From positions 1,984,001-2,048,000 of the forward strand of contig NZ_JAVTSS010000001.1 in assembly GCF_032678705.1 (NCBI RefSeq): a stretch of 64,000 nucleotides of DNA, read 5' to 3'. Under the pieces are notes generated by a model. The model was not told the DNA's origin, made no database searches, and worked only from the letters and a program-made list of their open reading frames with translations. The position numbers were made by a program, and so were the translations under genes. The stretch comes from Pedobacter frigiditerrae (GTDB taxonomy: Bacteria > Bacteroidota > Bacteroidia > Sphingobacteriales > Sphingobacteriaceae). Of this stretch, positions 18,601 to 25,704 are shown in pieces (the first letter of the stretch is position 1; each line of letters begins with the position of its first letter).

Positions 18601-18698
18601 AATGTTCTTTCTGGAGAGAAAAAACAACAGCAGATCATTAGCGCCGCTGCAAATAATTTTAGGCAACGCTGTAAATGATGAGAGTAAATTTTGTTCAT
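15684..18698 (-). CDS. SusC/RagA-family TonB-dependent outer-membrane transporter
   Basis: A 1004-residue protein with a signal peptide, a carboxypeptidase-regulatory-like domain (about 45-130; ITGKIVDAQDGMPLPGAGVSVKG), a TonB plug (about 140-260) and a 22-strand-type barrel. The SusC signatures are clear: SPLYVIDGLPLD, then IESIDVLKDASATAIYGSRGANGVI. It imports a ligand captured by the SusD lipoprotein using TonB energy. A good Bacteroidota promoter lies 60-90 bp upstream, so this pair may be expressed separately from, or in addition to, the upstream inositol oxygenase gene. It ends in a Phe-terminated beta strand (FGLNFSF) as expected for a BAM substrate. Confidence 0.96.
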   Translation of the reverse strand: MNKIYSHHLQRCLKLFAAALMICCCFFSPERTFAMTSTASIIKLKTITGKIVDAQDGMPLPGAGVSVKGGSQSATTDGNGNYTIAVPDENSILVVSYVGYVTQEILVGNRTKIDISLKGNATDLSQVVVVGYGTQNKKDVTGSVKSIKSEDFNKGIITSPQQLLQGKVSGVNVTSASGEPGGSMGVVIRGSGGVRSGSSPLYVIDGLPLDNSNTGSGDPLTFINPQDIESIDVLKDASATAIYGSRGANGVIIVTTKRGKAGTSTLNVATSLGVSKLARALPLLTADEFRVEVPKTGAVLDDKGGNTDWQKEAMRTAYTQNYNLNLGGGADKLAYFASIGAQKQEGIIKKNDLNKYSGRFNVTQKFLDDRLILDMNVNVANTKQTRPPISTILANVVTNNPTYPAKDANGNPIASLVVPNPAFYFDFEKETTVLNRVIGNVSPSLRLIKGLVYKANLGIDNSTATRDALNMPNPITTRESRLETFNNINKNTLIENYLTYNWANTKHNISALAGHSYQRIFVQQRNTSINRFVNGGIDPIYNPGVGQDLTLANNRPGGFAFINELQSFFGRVTYQFNNKYLFTANFRADGSSKFGANNKYGYFPSFSAGWKISEEEFMKNSIFSNLKLRAGYGVTGNQEIPPKITQALFSSLAASGYPLYPTGAYPAGTTYTRLANPDIQWETSKQTDIGLDFGLFKGALTGTIDVFRKVSGNILLQVIPADPIQPAPEVWGNVEDMTVTNKGIEFELDYRHKADNGFTYNIGGNITYSKNKVENSPYTVIPAGSVGGAGLTGQTINGYVNNQPIGTFFMREYLGIGANGLSIYRDLDGDNLSTDKDRVSAGTALPTTVYSFYASAAYKGFDLSVNFNGVAGNKVYDYTHNQSFSKLNLSRNANTTREAIAEATESINNNNFVSTRYLKSGAFLRLNNLALGYSLNTKDLGINKWFSTIRLSVTGQNLFVITDYPGYDPEVNIDRSIGGVSSYGIDYLSYPKAKSFIFGLNFSF

Positions 18699-18761
18699 AT
18701 AGTTTGTTTTGGGTTTAATGATTTAAATTAAAATTGAACACGTAAAAGGTTTTAGACGACG

Positions 18762-18789
18762 CAAAAATATCATTCAATGTCATCTACAA
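18762..18789 (-). promoter_or_regulatory. Bacteroidota-type promoter for susCD
   Basis: On the minus strand TTG (18789-18787) is followed after 17 nt by TATTTTTG (18769-18762), a perfect TAnnTTTG -7 element. The start site would fall near 18755, giving a leader of about 57 nt before the SusC start at 18698. It lies in the 119-bp gap between the inositol oxygenase and SusC genes. Confidence 0.6.
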
Positions 18790-18817
18790 TGTACTATCAA
18801 TATTAACTTTTGGTTAA

Positions 18818-19708
18818 TTAAAACTTCAGCGTTGCCGGCATGTATTTGGCAACTAAGTCTTCATAATATGGTCGTAATTTAGTCCAATCTGGTGGTTCTG
18901 GATTTTTAGAATACAAATCGTAAGGGTTAAACAGCTCTACCCATTTCAGCATTTCACGATCGTGATCATCTAATAGGTAATCATACTGCCCTTCTCTATG
19001 CCATGAATAAAATGAGTGATACCTCAACATATACAATCCTCCCTCTGGTATACGACCTTTAAGCATGTGGTAAACATATTCATCATGTCCCCATGACATG
19101 GTTACATTGCGCAAGCCACAGCCTTCTTCATACACGCCTAACTTGGTATTGTATTTCGGATTGGTATAATCTGGATTGTTTTTAAAGAATTCTGAATAGA
19201 CAATTTTGTCAGAGAAAGCACAACCTACTGGGAAAGTATCACCTACCACTGCCCATTGCGGTTCGCCAAATAAACACAACACTTTGCCCATGTCATGCAT
19301 TAAACCTACCAACACCATCCAATCTGGGTGACCATCCCTACGAATTGCTTCAGAAGTTTGCAGCAAGTGCTGAAACTGGTCTAAATCTGTATCGGGATCA
19401 GAATCATCTACCAACTGATTTAAAAATTGAAAGGCATCCCAAATAGGCATTTCCTTTTTATCGAACTTTAAATAGTTGTTGCGCTTTTCCTGTACAAACT
19501 CATAGGTTTGGTAAGTATGGTTAATGCGATAAAACTCACGCACATGATCTTTGGTATTTTCATCATAAGTACGGTATTCTTCTGTTTTTTTCGCAGTGGC
19601 GATGCTATCCGGATCAGGATAACGCTGCAATAAATCGTCCTCCCATTCTTCGAGATTGTTTAACGGATTTGCTTCCTTATCGCCTAATTTGTTTTGAGAT
19701 AATTCCAT
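18818..19708 (-). CDS. myo-Inositol oxygenase (MIOX family)
   Basis: A 296-residue cytoplasmic di-iron oxygenase that cleaves myo-inositol to D-glucuronate (EC 1.13.99.1). The HD-type ligands are all visible: His in FQHLLQTSEAIR, His-Asp in LVGLMHDMGK, His in WGHDEYVYHML, His in LRYHSFYSWH, and Asp in FNPYDLYSK. The segment YRINHTYQTYEFV and the GEPQWAVVGDTFPVGC region also match animal MIOX closely. The length is like the eukaryotic enzyme (about 285). It is the gene next to the divergent LacI regulator and upstream of SusCD, so imported inositol (or inositol released from a larger molecule) would enter glucuronate metabolism. Confidence 0.95.
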   Translation of the reverse strand: MELSQNKLGDKEANPLNNLEEWEDDLLQRYPDPDSIATAKKTEEYRTYDENTKDHVREFYRINHTYQTYEFVQEKRNNYLKFDKKEMPIWDAFQFLNQLVDDSDPDTDLDQFQHLLQTSEAIRRDGHPDWMVLVGLMHDMGKVLCLFGEPQWAVVGDTFPVGCAFSDKIVYSEFFKNNPDYTNPKYNTKLGVYEEGCGLRNVTMSWGHDEYVYHMLKGRIPEGGLYMLRYHSFYSWHREGQYDYLLDDHDREMLKWVELFNPYDLYSKNPEPPDWTKLRPYYEDLVAKYMPATLKF

Positions 19709-19780
19709 CAGGTATTATATTTGGTTATATCTAATTTGAAGTTTTTTTCAATTGGTTGTAGCTAAACGTTAGGCATTTAT

Positions 19781-19800
19781 TTACGAAACCGTTTTCGTAA
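19781..19800. promoter_or_regulatory. LacI-family operator
   Basis: TTACGAAACC/GTTTTCGTAA is a nearly perfect 20-bp palindrome with the central CG step typical of LacI-type operators. It lies between the divergent MIOX and LacI genes. A further half-site TTTCGTAA is at 19822-19829. The LacI protein encoded at 19852 is the obvious ligand, probably regulating both directions. Confidence 0.8.
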
Positions 19801-19851
19801 ATTAGTCAAATGATAAGGAAATTTCGTAAGTTGTAGCACCAAATCCCCTCA

Positions 19852-20862
19852 ATGAAACACATCAACATTAAAGCATTGGCACAAGAACTGAACCTCTCAG
19901 TTTCTACAGTATCAAAGGCTTTAAATGACAGTTACGAAATAAGCGAAGAAACCAAACAACGGGTACTGGAAACAGCAGCAAGGCTGAATTATGTGCCCAA
20001 CCCCTATGCCAGCAGTTTACGAGGCAGAAAAAGTAAAAACATTGCCGTCGTGATCCCCGAAGTAGCAGATAGCTTTTTCTCTTTGGCCATTAACGGCATC
20101 GAATCGGTAGCCAAAACAAAGGGTTATCATGTACTCATTTGCCTAACCCATGAAAGTTACGAAAACGAGAAAACCATTTTAAAAGAGTTTCAAGGGGGAA
20201 GAGTTGATGGCGTACTCCTATCAGTTTCTACAGAAACCACCAATTGCAGTCACATCAGCGATTTGATTACAAATGGTTTACCCATCGTATTTTTCGATCG
20301 TGCTTGCGATGATGTAGAAACGGCTAAAATTACAACGGATGATTTCGAAAGTGCCTATACAGCAACCGAACACCTCATCCAACAAAAGGCCGACCGCATT
20401 GCTTTTTTAAGCATCTCAAAAAGTCTGTCTATCAGCAATAAAAGATTGGAAGGTTACCTCAAAGCATTGGAAGATCATAACATCAAGGTCGACCAAAATT
20501 ACATCGTGGACTGTACCAATGACCCTGAACAAAACTACCTGCTGATTAAAAAGCTACTGCAACAGAAAAACAAACCCAATGGCATTGTAGCTTCGGTAGA
20601 AAAACTAACCACTCCTATTTACACCGCCTGCAAAGATTTGCAAATCAAAGTACCCGAAGATTTAAAAATTGTTTCTTTCTCTAACCTAGAGATTGCAGCT
20701 ATCCTTAATCCTTCGCTCACTACCATTACCCAACCAGCATTCGAAATGGGTAAAATGGCAGCAACATTGCTGTTTAAAGCACTAGAGAATAGAAATTTTA
20801 GTTTAGTGAAGGAAGATTTTATGATACAGAGTACGTTGGTGGTGAGGGATTCGAGTGGGTAG
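19852..20862 (+). CDS. LacI-family transcriptional regulator
   Basis: A 336-residue repressor. Residues 2-50 form the LacI HTH and hinge (NIKALAQELNLSVSTVSKALNDSYEISEETKQRVLETAARLNYVPN). Residues 60-330 are a periplasmic-binding-protein-like sensor (IAVVIPEVADSFFSLAINGIESVA; GRVDGVLLSVS; PIVFFDR). It should bind the palindrome at 19781-19800 and respond to a sugar or polyol. It is divergent from the MIOX-SusC-SusD genes with a 143-bp spacer, so it very likely regulates that locus; an inositol or glucuronate-type effector would fit. The start codon has no good alternative. Confidence 0.94.
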   Translation: MKHINIKALAQELNLSVSTVSKALNDSYEISEETKQRVLETAARLNYVPNPYASSLRGRKSKNIAVVIPEVADSFFSLAINGIESVAKTKGYHVLICLTHESYENEKTILKEFQGGRVDGVLLSVSTETTNCSHISDLITNGLPIVFFDRACDDVETAKITTDDFESAYTATEHLIQQKADRIAFLSISKSLSISNKRLEGYLKALEDHNIKVDQNYIVDCTNDPEQNYLLIKKLLQQKNKPNGIVASVEKLTTPIYTACKDLQIKVPEDLKIVSFSNLEIAAILNPSLTTITQPAFEMGKMAATLLFKALENRNFSLVKEDFMIQSTLVVRDSSG

Positions 20863-21099
20863 GTTGAAGTTTTTGTAGGAGACCATTTTATCGAAGCGTC
20901 ATATCGACAGAGAGCAGCGACGAGATATCTGTTCATCGTGCCAAATTGCTTTACCCAGCCTGCTTTGAGTACAAGCACGGATGTTTGCGCTAGACGGGGA
21001 TTTTAAAAAAAAAATCTTACAAATGAAAAAGTTGAATATTGGATTTTTCAAGTAACTATTTCTGCTATCTAAAATCCGTGGCCTAATGAGGCTAAATTC

Positions 21100-22092
21100 T
21101 TAGGCAAGATTTTGACGTGCCTGAATTTCTTCATTCCACTTATCAATCGGATCTATATAGCCTTCAGGAAATGGACTATCTTTCATTATATTAAAATAAG
21201 CCATTATTGGTTTAAGATTGTCTTTCCAAAGAGTCATCAAATCTAACTTGGTCAGCTGAGAGGCCACTTCCATTGTTTGTATTAGAATTTCCTTTGAGTT
21301 GAGTTTAAATCCCTTAACGTGTCTTTGATTGAGGGCCTCGATCATGCTTATGACTGTATGCAACAATCTTACCATCGGATGTGGGTGGCTACCTTTTTCC
21401 ATATTAAAATCTGTCAGGTCATCCGGATAAATTGAGATGCTTTCGGTTAAAATGGGGACAAGGAAAAGTGACAGCAATTTGCTCAGATTTTCCTTGTCAA
21501 CTTTGCCAAACATTCCCATCGCATATTGTTCAATGTGAGAGCTCAGCAAAAGTGCTGAGAACTCGTCAGCATTGAGTTCAAGTAAATGTTTGTTAACATC
21601 ATATTCATTCTGTTGTGGACTGAGCATAATTTCCATCCCACCCTTTTCCTGCAGTTGAATGACGTGTGCAAATTCGTGGTAGAACGTAAAGTGCTGTAGC
21701 GACTGAAAAAACAGAGTAGATGGAGGATTATCTAGTTGGCTCAGAAAATCAGCAAGTTCAGTTTGTTCAATGGCGTATTTTATTTTGGCTTCTTTTTCCT
21801 TTAACTTTATTTGTTTTATTAGCAACCCCCCGTTCCAGACAATTAATCCCCTTCCTTCATGAACACCTGCTTTTGCGTTTTCACTAATTTCCGAGCTGAA
21901 GATCAGTCCTAATGGGATTTTAAGGTAAACTTTATGATGTTCTATGGCTTGTAGATAAAATTCTGCAGTAGCCAAGAGGGAGTCTCTGTAATCATCATTG
22001 AATTCAAAATGCATCAGATTATCAGCTGTAACGATGGGCTGCCCAAAAGGTAACAGGCTTTTTTGATAATCACTAAATTCTTGGAAGTCCAT
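21100..22092 (-). CDS. Uncharacterised HExxH zinc peptidase (gluzincin-like)
   Basis: A 330-residue protein without signal peptide or membrane span. The zinc motif is HEFAH (residues 139-143) in FTFYHEFAHVIQLQ. About 30 residues on, HLLELNADEFSALLL supplies the likely third ligand (Glu172) and Asp176, and a later SHPHPMVRLL (235-244) resembles the HP-containing region of M48-type peptidases. The pattern is gluzincin-like; M48-like or Lit/U49-like families are possible but I cannot assign it. It follows the RloC-like ATPase gene by 52 nt on the same strand and is probably co-transcribed. A soluble protease beside a tRNA-nuclease-type ATPase suggests a two-component conflict system; that role is inferred from context only. 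Confidence 0.7.
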   Translation of the reverse strand: MDFQEFSDYQKSLLPFGQPIVTADNLMHFEFNDDYRDSLLATAEFYLQAIEHHKVYLKIPLGLIFSSEISENAKAGVHEGRGLIVWNGGLLIKQIKLKEKEAKIKYAIEQTELADFLSQLDNPPSTLFFQSLQHFTFYHEFAHVIQLQEKGGMEIMLSPQQNEYDVNKHLLELNADEFSALLLSSHIEQYAMGMFGKVDKENLSKLLSLFLVPILTESISIYPDDLTDFNMEKGSHPHPMVRLLHTVISMIEALNQRHVKGFKLNSKEILIQTMEVASQLTKLDLMTLWKDNLKPIMAYFNIMKDSPFPEGYIDPIDKWNEEIQARQNLA

Positions 22093-22144
22093 TTCTTACG
22101 TTCATTATAACTGACAATCTTTAACATTCTTCATAGTAATTTAT

Positions 22145-24316
22145 TTACTTCAATATCATTTTGTTGTAGTGTTTCTCATAACCAGTTTCGACAAACACCA
22201 ACTTGAAAGCATCTTTAAAATCGTCATAATTAAATTCCTTATAATCGAAGATATTTTGGCCTAGAGAATGTGATTCACGATTTATAAAACGATTGAAAGC
22301 ATCAAACTTATTCTCTTGAAGTTTTGGTTTCTGAAAGACATTATTTAAATCTTGCTTTTCAACGAAATTATAGAAATACTCAATGATATTTCTCATACAA
22401 TTTGCTATTAAGGCAGGTGGCTGTTGTTCATCTTTTATGATTAACCAATAAGAATGATAATCATTCTGAATCTCTTCATAACTCATTTCTAATATTTCAG
22501 TTCCAGCAGTATTTTTTCGAAGTCTAAATAGCTTCTGTTCGTCTTTACGCCTTTCCTTGTTTGTATCTGTCAGCTCATAAAAAAAATACAAACTATGAGT
22601 CAAAATAAAAATTTGCTCATATTTATCACTTTTTAAAAATTCATTTTTGATTAATCTACCTATGTTGAATACATAAATGTGCGATAAACTCGAAATAGGA
22701 TCATCAATAATGATTAATTTATTTTTATTTGCTTCCAAAGCACTTTTCTTACCTCTACACTGTTCAATGAAATAGAGAAAGCTAATTATCATTTTTTCCC
22801 CTTCGCTCAGAGTTTGAAAGATTCTTGCATCATCATCATTTCTTATTATTTTGTATAACACATCTGAATGTTTCTTTATGCTAAAATCGTCGATACCAAG
22901 CATTAAAAGACTGTTATTAATACTTGTTATTGCTTCTTCAATATTTACTGTATGTTTTTGTTGTTCTGCTATTAAATTTTGTTGTTCTCTTATCTCACCC
23001 CCTAGATTGGCTATTTTTTCGTTAAATGATACTGATTCAGTATTTGCTTTCTCTTTTTCCAATTGAAATGCTGAAATCGCAGAATCATAGTCCCATCTCA
23101 TTAACTCCCAGAAAGCTGTTTTAATTTTCTCAAAAGCTGAAGGTTTGTTCTCCATTCTTTTGTTGTGAATTTCAATGAGTTCATTCACTTCTTGGATTAA
23201 TTTTTCTAACGCTTCGACCTTAGTTTTAGAATTGATTAGTTTAACAGATACGCTTGGTGACTTGATTTTTTCCTCTAGAAGTTTTCTGTTATCGCCTATA
23301 ACTTTTGCAACCTCGTTATATTTGATTTCGAAATCCTTCTTTTTGGAGTCTAACATTGGATTTAACAGATAGTCATTTTTTTTAGGAATCCCCCTAATTC
23401 CAAGATTATAGGCTTCCAAAAATTCCTTTATCGAATTGATATCTCTTTCATATGCTTCATCAAAATATAATTTTATTTCGGAGATGAGTTTTTCTGTGAT
23501 TGTTTTTTCTTGACAAAAGGGGCAGATATTGTTTGATTGTTCTTCTTCGAGATTTAAAAAATTAAGGCCATCCTTTACCCAATCAGAGTTGCCTAATTTA
23601 TCAATAAGGCCAGCTACTGAGCTATTCTTATTTCCTACTATTTCTTTTACTAAAAGTTCTTGGTTTTCAATGTCAAAAGCAGTGAAATTCACCAATGGAA
23701 GTTTATCTAGAATTTTCGCATCATCACTTGTCAAAAAATGAACATCTTCTTTGATTTTTTCGATGGTTATTGTAGGTTTTGTTTCTGTTTTTTGAATTAG
23801 GTCTACGTAATTTAGTAATTTGTTACCATCACTTTTTAATCCTTCAAGACAAAACTCCAGCACGCGATCACCCCCAGTGTATTTTGTTTTGATTTCCCAA
23901 ATTTTATTTTTTGCAGTAAGTTGGCTAGCATTAAATACATCAAGATATTGTTGATGCTTTTTTTCAGTATCTTCTTTTAAGCTAATTTTAGCTAAGATTT
24001 CTTTCGTGGCTTTTTGAATTTTTATTTCTGCCTCTTTATTTTCTTTTGATAAAGTAAATATTCCTTGTAAGTTTTCAGGCTCAAAAAAGTTATTGTATAT
24101 AAAGTTTTGATTATATACGTGGATATCATCATCATCACGAATACCTTCAACGCTACAAGCAGAAAATTTCGGGTTTTTTCGGTCGATGAATAAGTTTGAA
24201 AAAGTGCTTTTCCCTGAGCCATTTAGACCATAGATCAAATTTACCTTTTTGTCAGTTTCTAAAACAGCTTGTTTTTTATAACTAGCTATTTTATTTAGCG
24301 TGATTTTATTTATCAT
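22145..24316 (-). CDS. RloC/PrrC-like AAA_13 ATPase, putative tRNA anticodon nuclease
   Basis: A 723-residue SMC/ABC-type ATPase. Walker A is GLNGSGKST (30-38), the ABC signature is LSEGEK (503-508), Walker B is LIIIDDP (534-540) and the H-loop is LTHS (572-575). Long charged helices on both sides of CPFC (265-268) look like a coiled coil with a zinc hook, as in RloC. After the ATPase core, Arg642 and Glu646 (RNIIE) and His683 (RESHS) reproduce the R-x3-E...H spacing of the PrrC anticodon nuclease triad (Arg320-Glu324-His356), +41 here versus +36. RloC/PrrC proteins cut tRNA anticodon loops and block phage growth. The nuclease assignment is by motif only. It is the first gene of a likely pair with the HExxH peptidase. 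Confidence 0.75.
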   Translation of the reverse strand: MINKITLNKIASYKKQAVLETDKKVNLIYGLNGSGKSTFSNLFIDRKNPKFSACSVEGIRDDDDIHVYNQNFIYNNFFEPENLQGIFTLSKENKEAEIKIQKATKEILAKISLKEDTEKKHQQYLDVFNASQLTAKNKIWEIKTKYTGGDRVLEFCLEGLKSDGNKLLNYVDLIQKTETKPTITIEKIKEDVHFLTSDDAKILDKLPLVNFTAFDIENQELLVKEIVGNKNSSVAGLIDKLGNSDWVKDGLNFLNLEEEQSNNICPFCQEKTITEKLISEIKLYFDEAYERDINSIKEFLEAYNLGIRGIPKKNDYLLNPMLDSKKKDFEIKYNEVAKVIGDNRKLLEEKIKSPSVSVKLINSKTKVEALEKLIQEVNELIEIHNKRMENKPSAFEKIKTAFWELMRWDYDSAISAFQLEKEKANTESVSFNEKIANLGGEIREQQNLIAEQQKHTVNIEEAITSINNSLLMLGIDDFSIKKHSDVLYKIIRNDDDARIFQTLSEGEKMIISFLYFIEQCRGKKSALEANKNKLIIIDDPISSLSHIYVFNIGRLIKNEFLKSDKYEQIFILTHSLYFFYELTDTNKERRKDEQKLFRLRKNTAGTEILEMSYEEIQNDYHSYWLIIKDEQQPPALIANCMRNIIEYFYNFVEKQDLNNVFQKPKLQENKFDAFNRFINRESHSLGQNIFDYKEFNYDDFKDAFKLVFVETGYEKHYNKMILK

Positions 24317-24340
24317 ACGGCATTATTGATTAGTAAGAGT

Positions 24341-24385
24341 GCTTCCAAATAGCAACGCCTCGTACAATTAGTATACGTTGGAAGC
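24341..24385. repeat. Inverted repeats in the leader of the RloC-like gene
   Basis: GCTTCCAA (24341-24348) and TTGGAAGC (24378-24385) are perfect inverted copies about 25 bp before the ATPase start codon. A second tight hairpin TTACGG-tttt-CCGTAA lies at 24502-24517. Neither has a T-run. They could be an operator, a leader hairpin or a decayed terminator. The rest of the 24317-24519 gap shows nothing coding. Confidence 0.45.
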
Positions 24386-24519
24386 TATGTGTAAAAATCA
24401 TTAGTATCTAACTTGTGATCTCTATTTTTTATTCTTTGAATCTTTTTGTTTTAACTAAGGTCTATAAATTGCCAAGCTAGCAAAATACAGAGTTCAATTC
24501 CTTACGGTTTTCCGTAATT

Positions 24520-24640
24520 CTACTTCCCATATTGCCAACAATACCCGTTATTACTAGCCCTACTTTTACACTCTGCTTCTTTTTAGTAAGTGCTTTATGA
24601 TAAATATTAGTTTTAGTTATTAGCGCATTTGAAGTTACTT
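24520..24640 (-). pseudogene. Frameshifted partial copy of the DUF5763-type gene at 26214-26549
   Basis: Read on the minus strand this stretch gives TKTNIYHKALTKK and, after a frameshift, ECKSRASNNGYCWQYGK followed by a stop. The intact gene reads TKTNVYVGQCKALTKK and RCKRSASSNGYCWQHGK followed by a stop. The copy lacks the VGQC block and its frame is broken, so the zinc-finger-like end is no longer made. The sequence just beyond the stop (TAATTCTACTTCCCAT) is also like that beyond the intact gene. The two copies flank the genes at 24642 and 25705, so they mark the edges of a rearranged or inserted cassette. Confidence 0.75.
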
Positions 24641-24641
24641 T

Positions 24642-25391
24642 TTATTTCACTACGATATTAAGACTATATCTTTCGATGAATTCTTTAACTTCTTCTGCTA
24701 TTTTATCTAATAATTCATTTGATGCGCCATTTGTAAGCTGACGAGCATGTATTACCATCTTTGGTAAAACACCTTTTTTATTTTCTTCTGCGTAATGAAT
24801 CCAACATTTGTCTGAACTTTCACAAATATTTTGATGGGAGAATTTAACACCGAATAGTTCACAAACTTCTCCGCTATAAGTCTCAATATATTTATTATCT
24901 AGAGCAACAATGATTACAATGGGAAATTGCTTAATAAACTCACTCTTCCAAAAAACAACCTTCCGTTTTTCTAATTCTGCTTTAAAGTTCTCTTGTTTCT
25001 TTGCTTCACTAGTTTTGGGTGCTGGTAAATTGCTTAATTCTGTGGTAAAAATATTTTCTACAAAAGTGATTTCGTACTCTTCTTCTTTTTGTACTTTTTC
25101 TTCAATTTTAAGTTTATCCAAAATAATTTCATAAAGCTTCTGGTACTTTTGCCAAGTATGTCTTCTGCTTCTAAGGTTGTCTTCTATTGGTTTAAATCGG
25201 GTAGAATAATCAACTTTATTTTTCCAAGCAGTTCCACCACCATGTGTTGATTCTACGCCGATAGGGCTTCCCGCTTCCTTTCCTACTATTAAGATTTTAG
25301 CATTTGGATTTCCAAGACCAATGTATTGATAGCTCTCAATACTTGTTTCTATTAATTCATTAAACTCTTTGCTATAATGCATATTATTCAA
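24642..25391 (-). CDS. Uncharacterised protein with weak uracil-DNA-glycosylase-fold features
   Basis: A 249-residue soluble alpha/beta protein. NAKILIVGKEAGSPIG near residues 29-44 resembles the first motif of UDG-superfamily proteins, VENIFTTELSNLP (about 111-123) and FPIVIIVALDNKYIET (about 155-170) look like the second and third core strands, and KMVIHARQLTNG (about 215-226) places a His-x-Arg-Gln after a strand, where UDGs have a catalytic loop. I infer a Rossmann-like UDG fold only with low confidence and know no function. It is upstream of the RloC-like gene on the same strand but separated by 325 bp containing a pseudogene, so it is not clearly in the same operon. An alternative start is 25382. 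Confidence 0.55.
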   Translation of the reverse strand: MNNMHYSKEFNELIETSIESYQYIGLGNPNAKILIVGKEAGSPIGVESTHGGGTAWKNKVDYSTRFKPIEDNLRSRRHTWQKYQKLYEIILDKLKIEEKVQKEEEYEITFVENIFTTELSNLPAPKTSEAKKQENFKAELEKRKVVFWKSEFIKQFPIVIIVALDNKYIETYSGEVCELFGVKFSHQNICESSDKCWIHYAEENKKGVLPKMVIHARQLTNGASNELLDKIAEEVKEFIERYSLNIVVK

Positions 25392-25704
25392 TAGTCTTAA
25401 TTATTTGTTGAGTAACATATTCGTTCTTACGCTCAACCTCGCTAGCGCAAGCGTGTCGCTTGTGTCTTAATATTTTTATCTTCCATTACATCAAGATAAT
25501 TTAGAGATTGCCACTTTATAATTTTTTCTTAATACAGGCATCCTAAAAGATGTTTCGCCGTTGCTAAAAAAGAGTTTTCTGTTATATATCTAATACTTAG
25601 AGCATCGTTCGCTAATTGAAGTCGTAGTTGACCTTTTCTAATGAAACATCATTAATTCTCATACTTTTGAGATTAATAACTTAGTGTAACTTCAATAGTA
25701 AAAA
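25392..25704. other. Intergenic region with one hairpin
   Basis: This 313-bp gap holds no evident gene. CAAGCG (25448-25453) and CGCTTG (25457-25462) form a tight hairpin with a TGT loop inside a GC-rich patch (CGCTAGCGCAAGCG) that stands out from the AT-rich surroundings and looks like a dispersed repeat. Confidence 0.5.

Noticed and set aside
20863..21099. Possible small gene or RNA between LacI and the peptidase gene
   Set aside because: Only repeat-like fragments (GTCATATCGACAG) were seen, with no stable structure or coding pattern.
24317..24519. Retron-like or antitoxin RNA in the leader of the RloC-like gene
   Set aside because: No reverse transcriptase is present and the hairpins are short; not enough to call an RNA gene.
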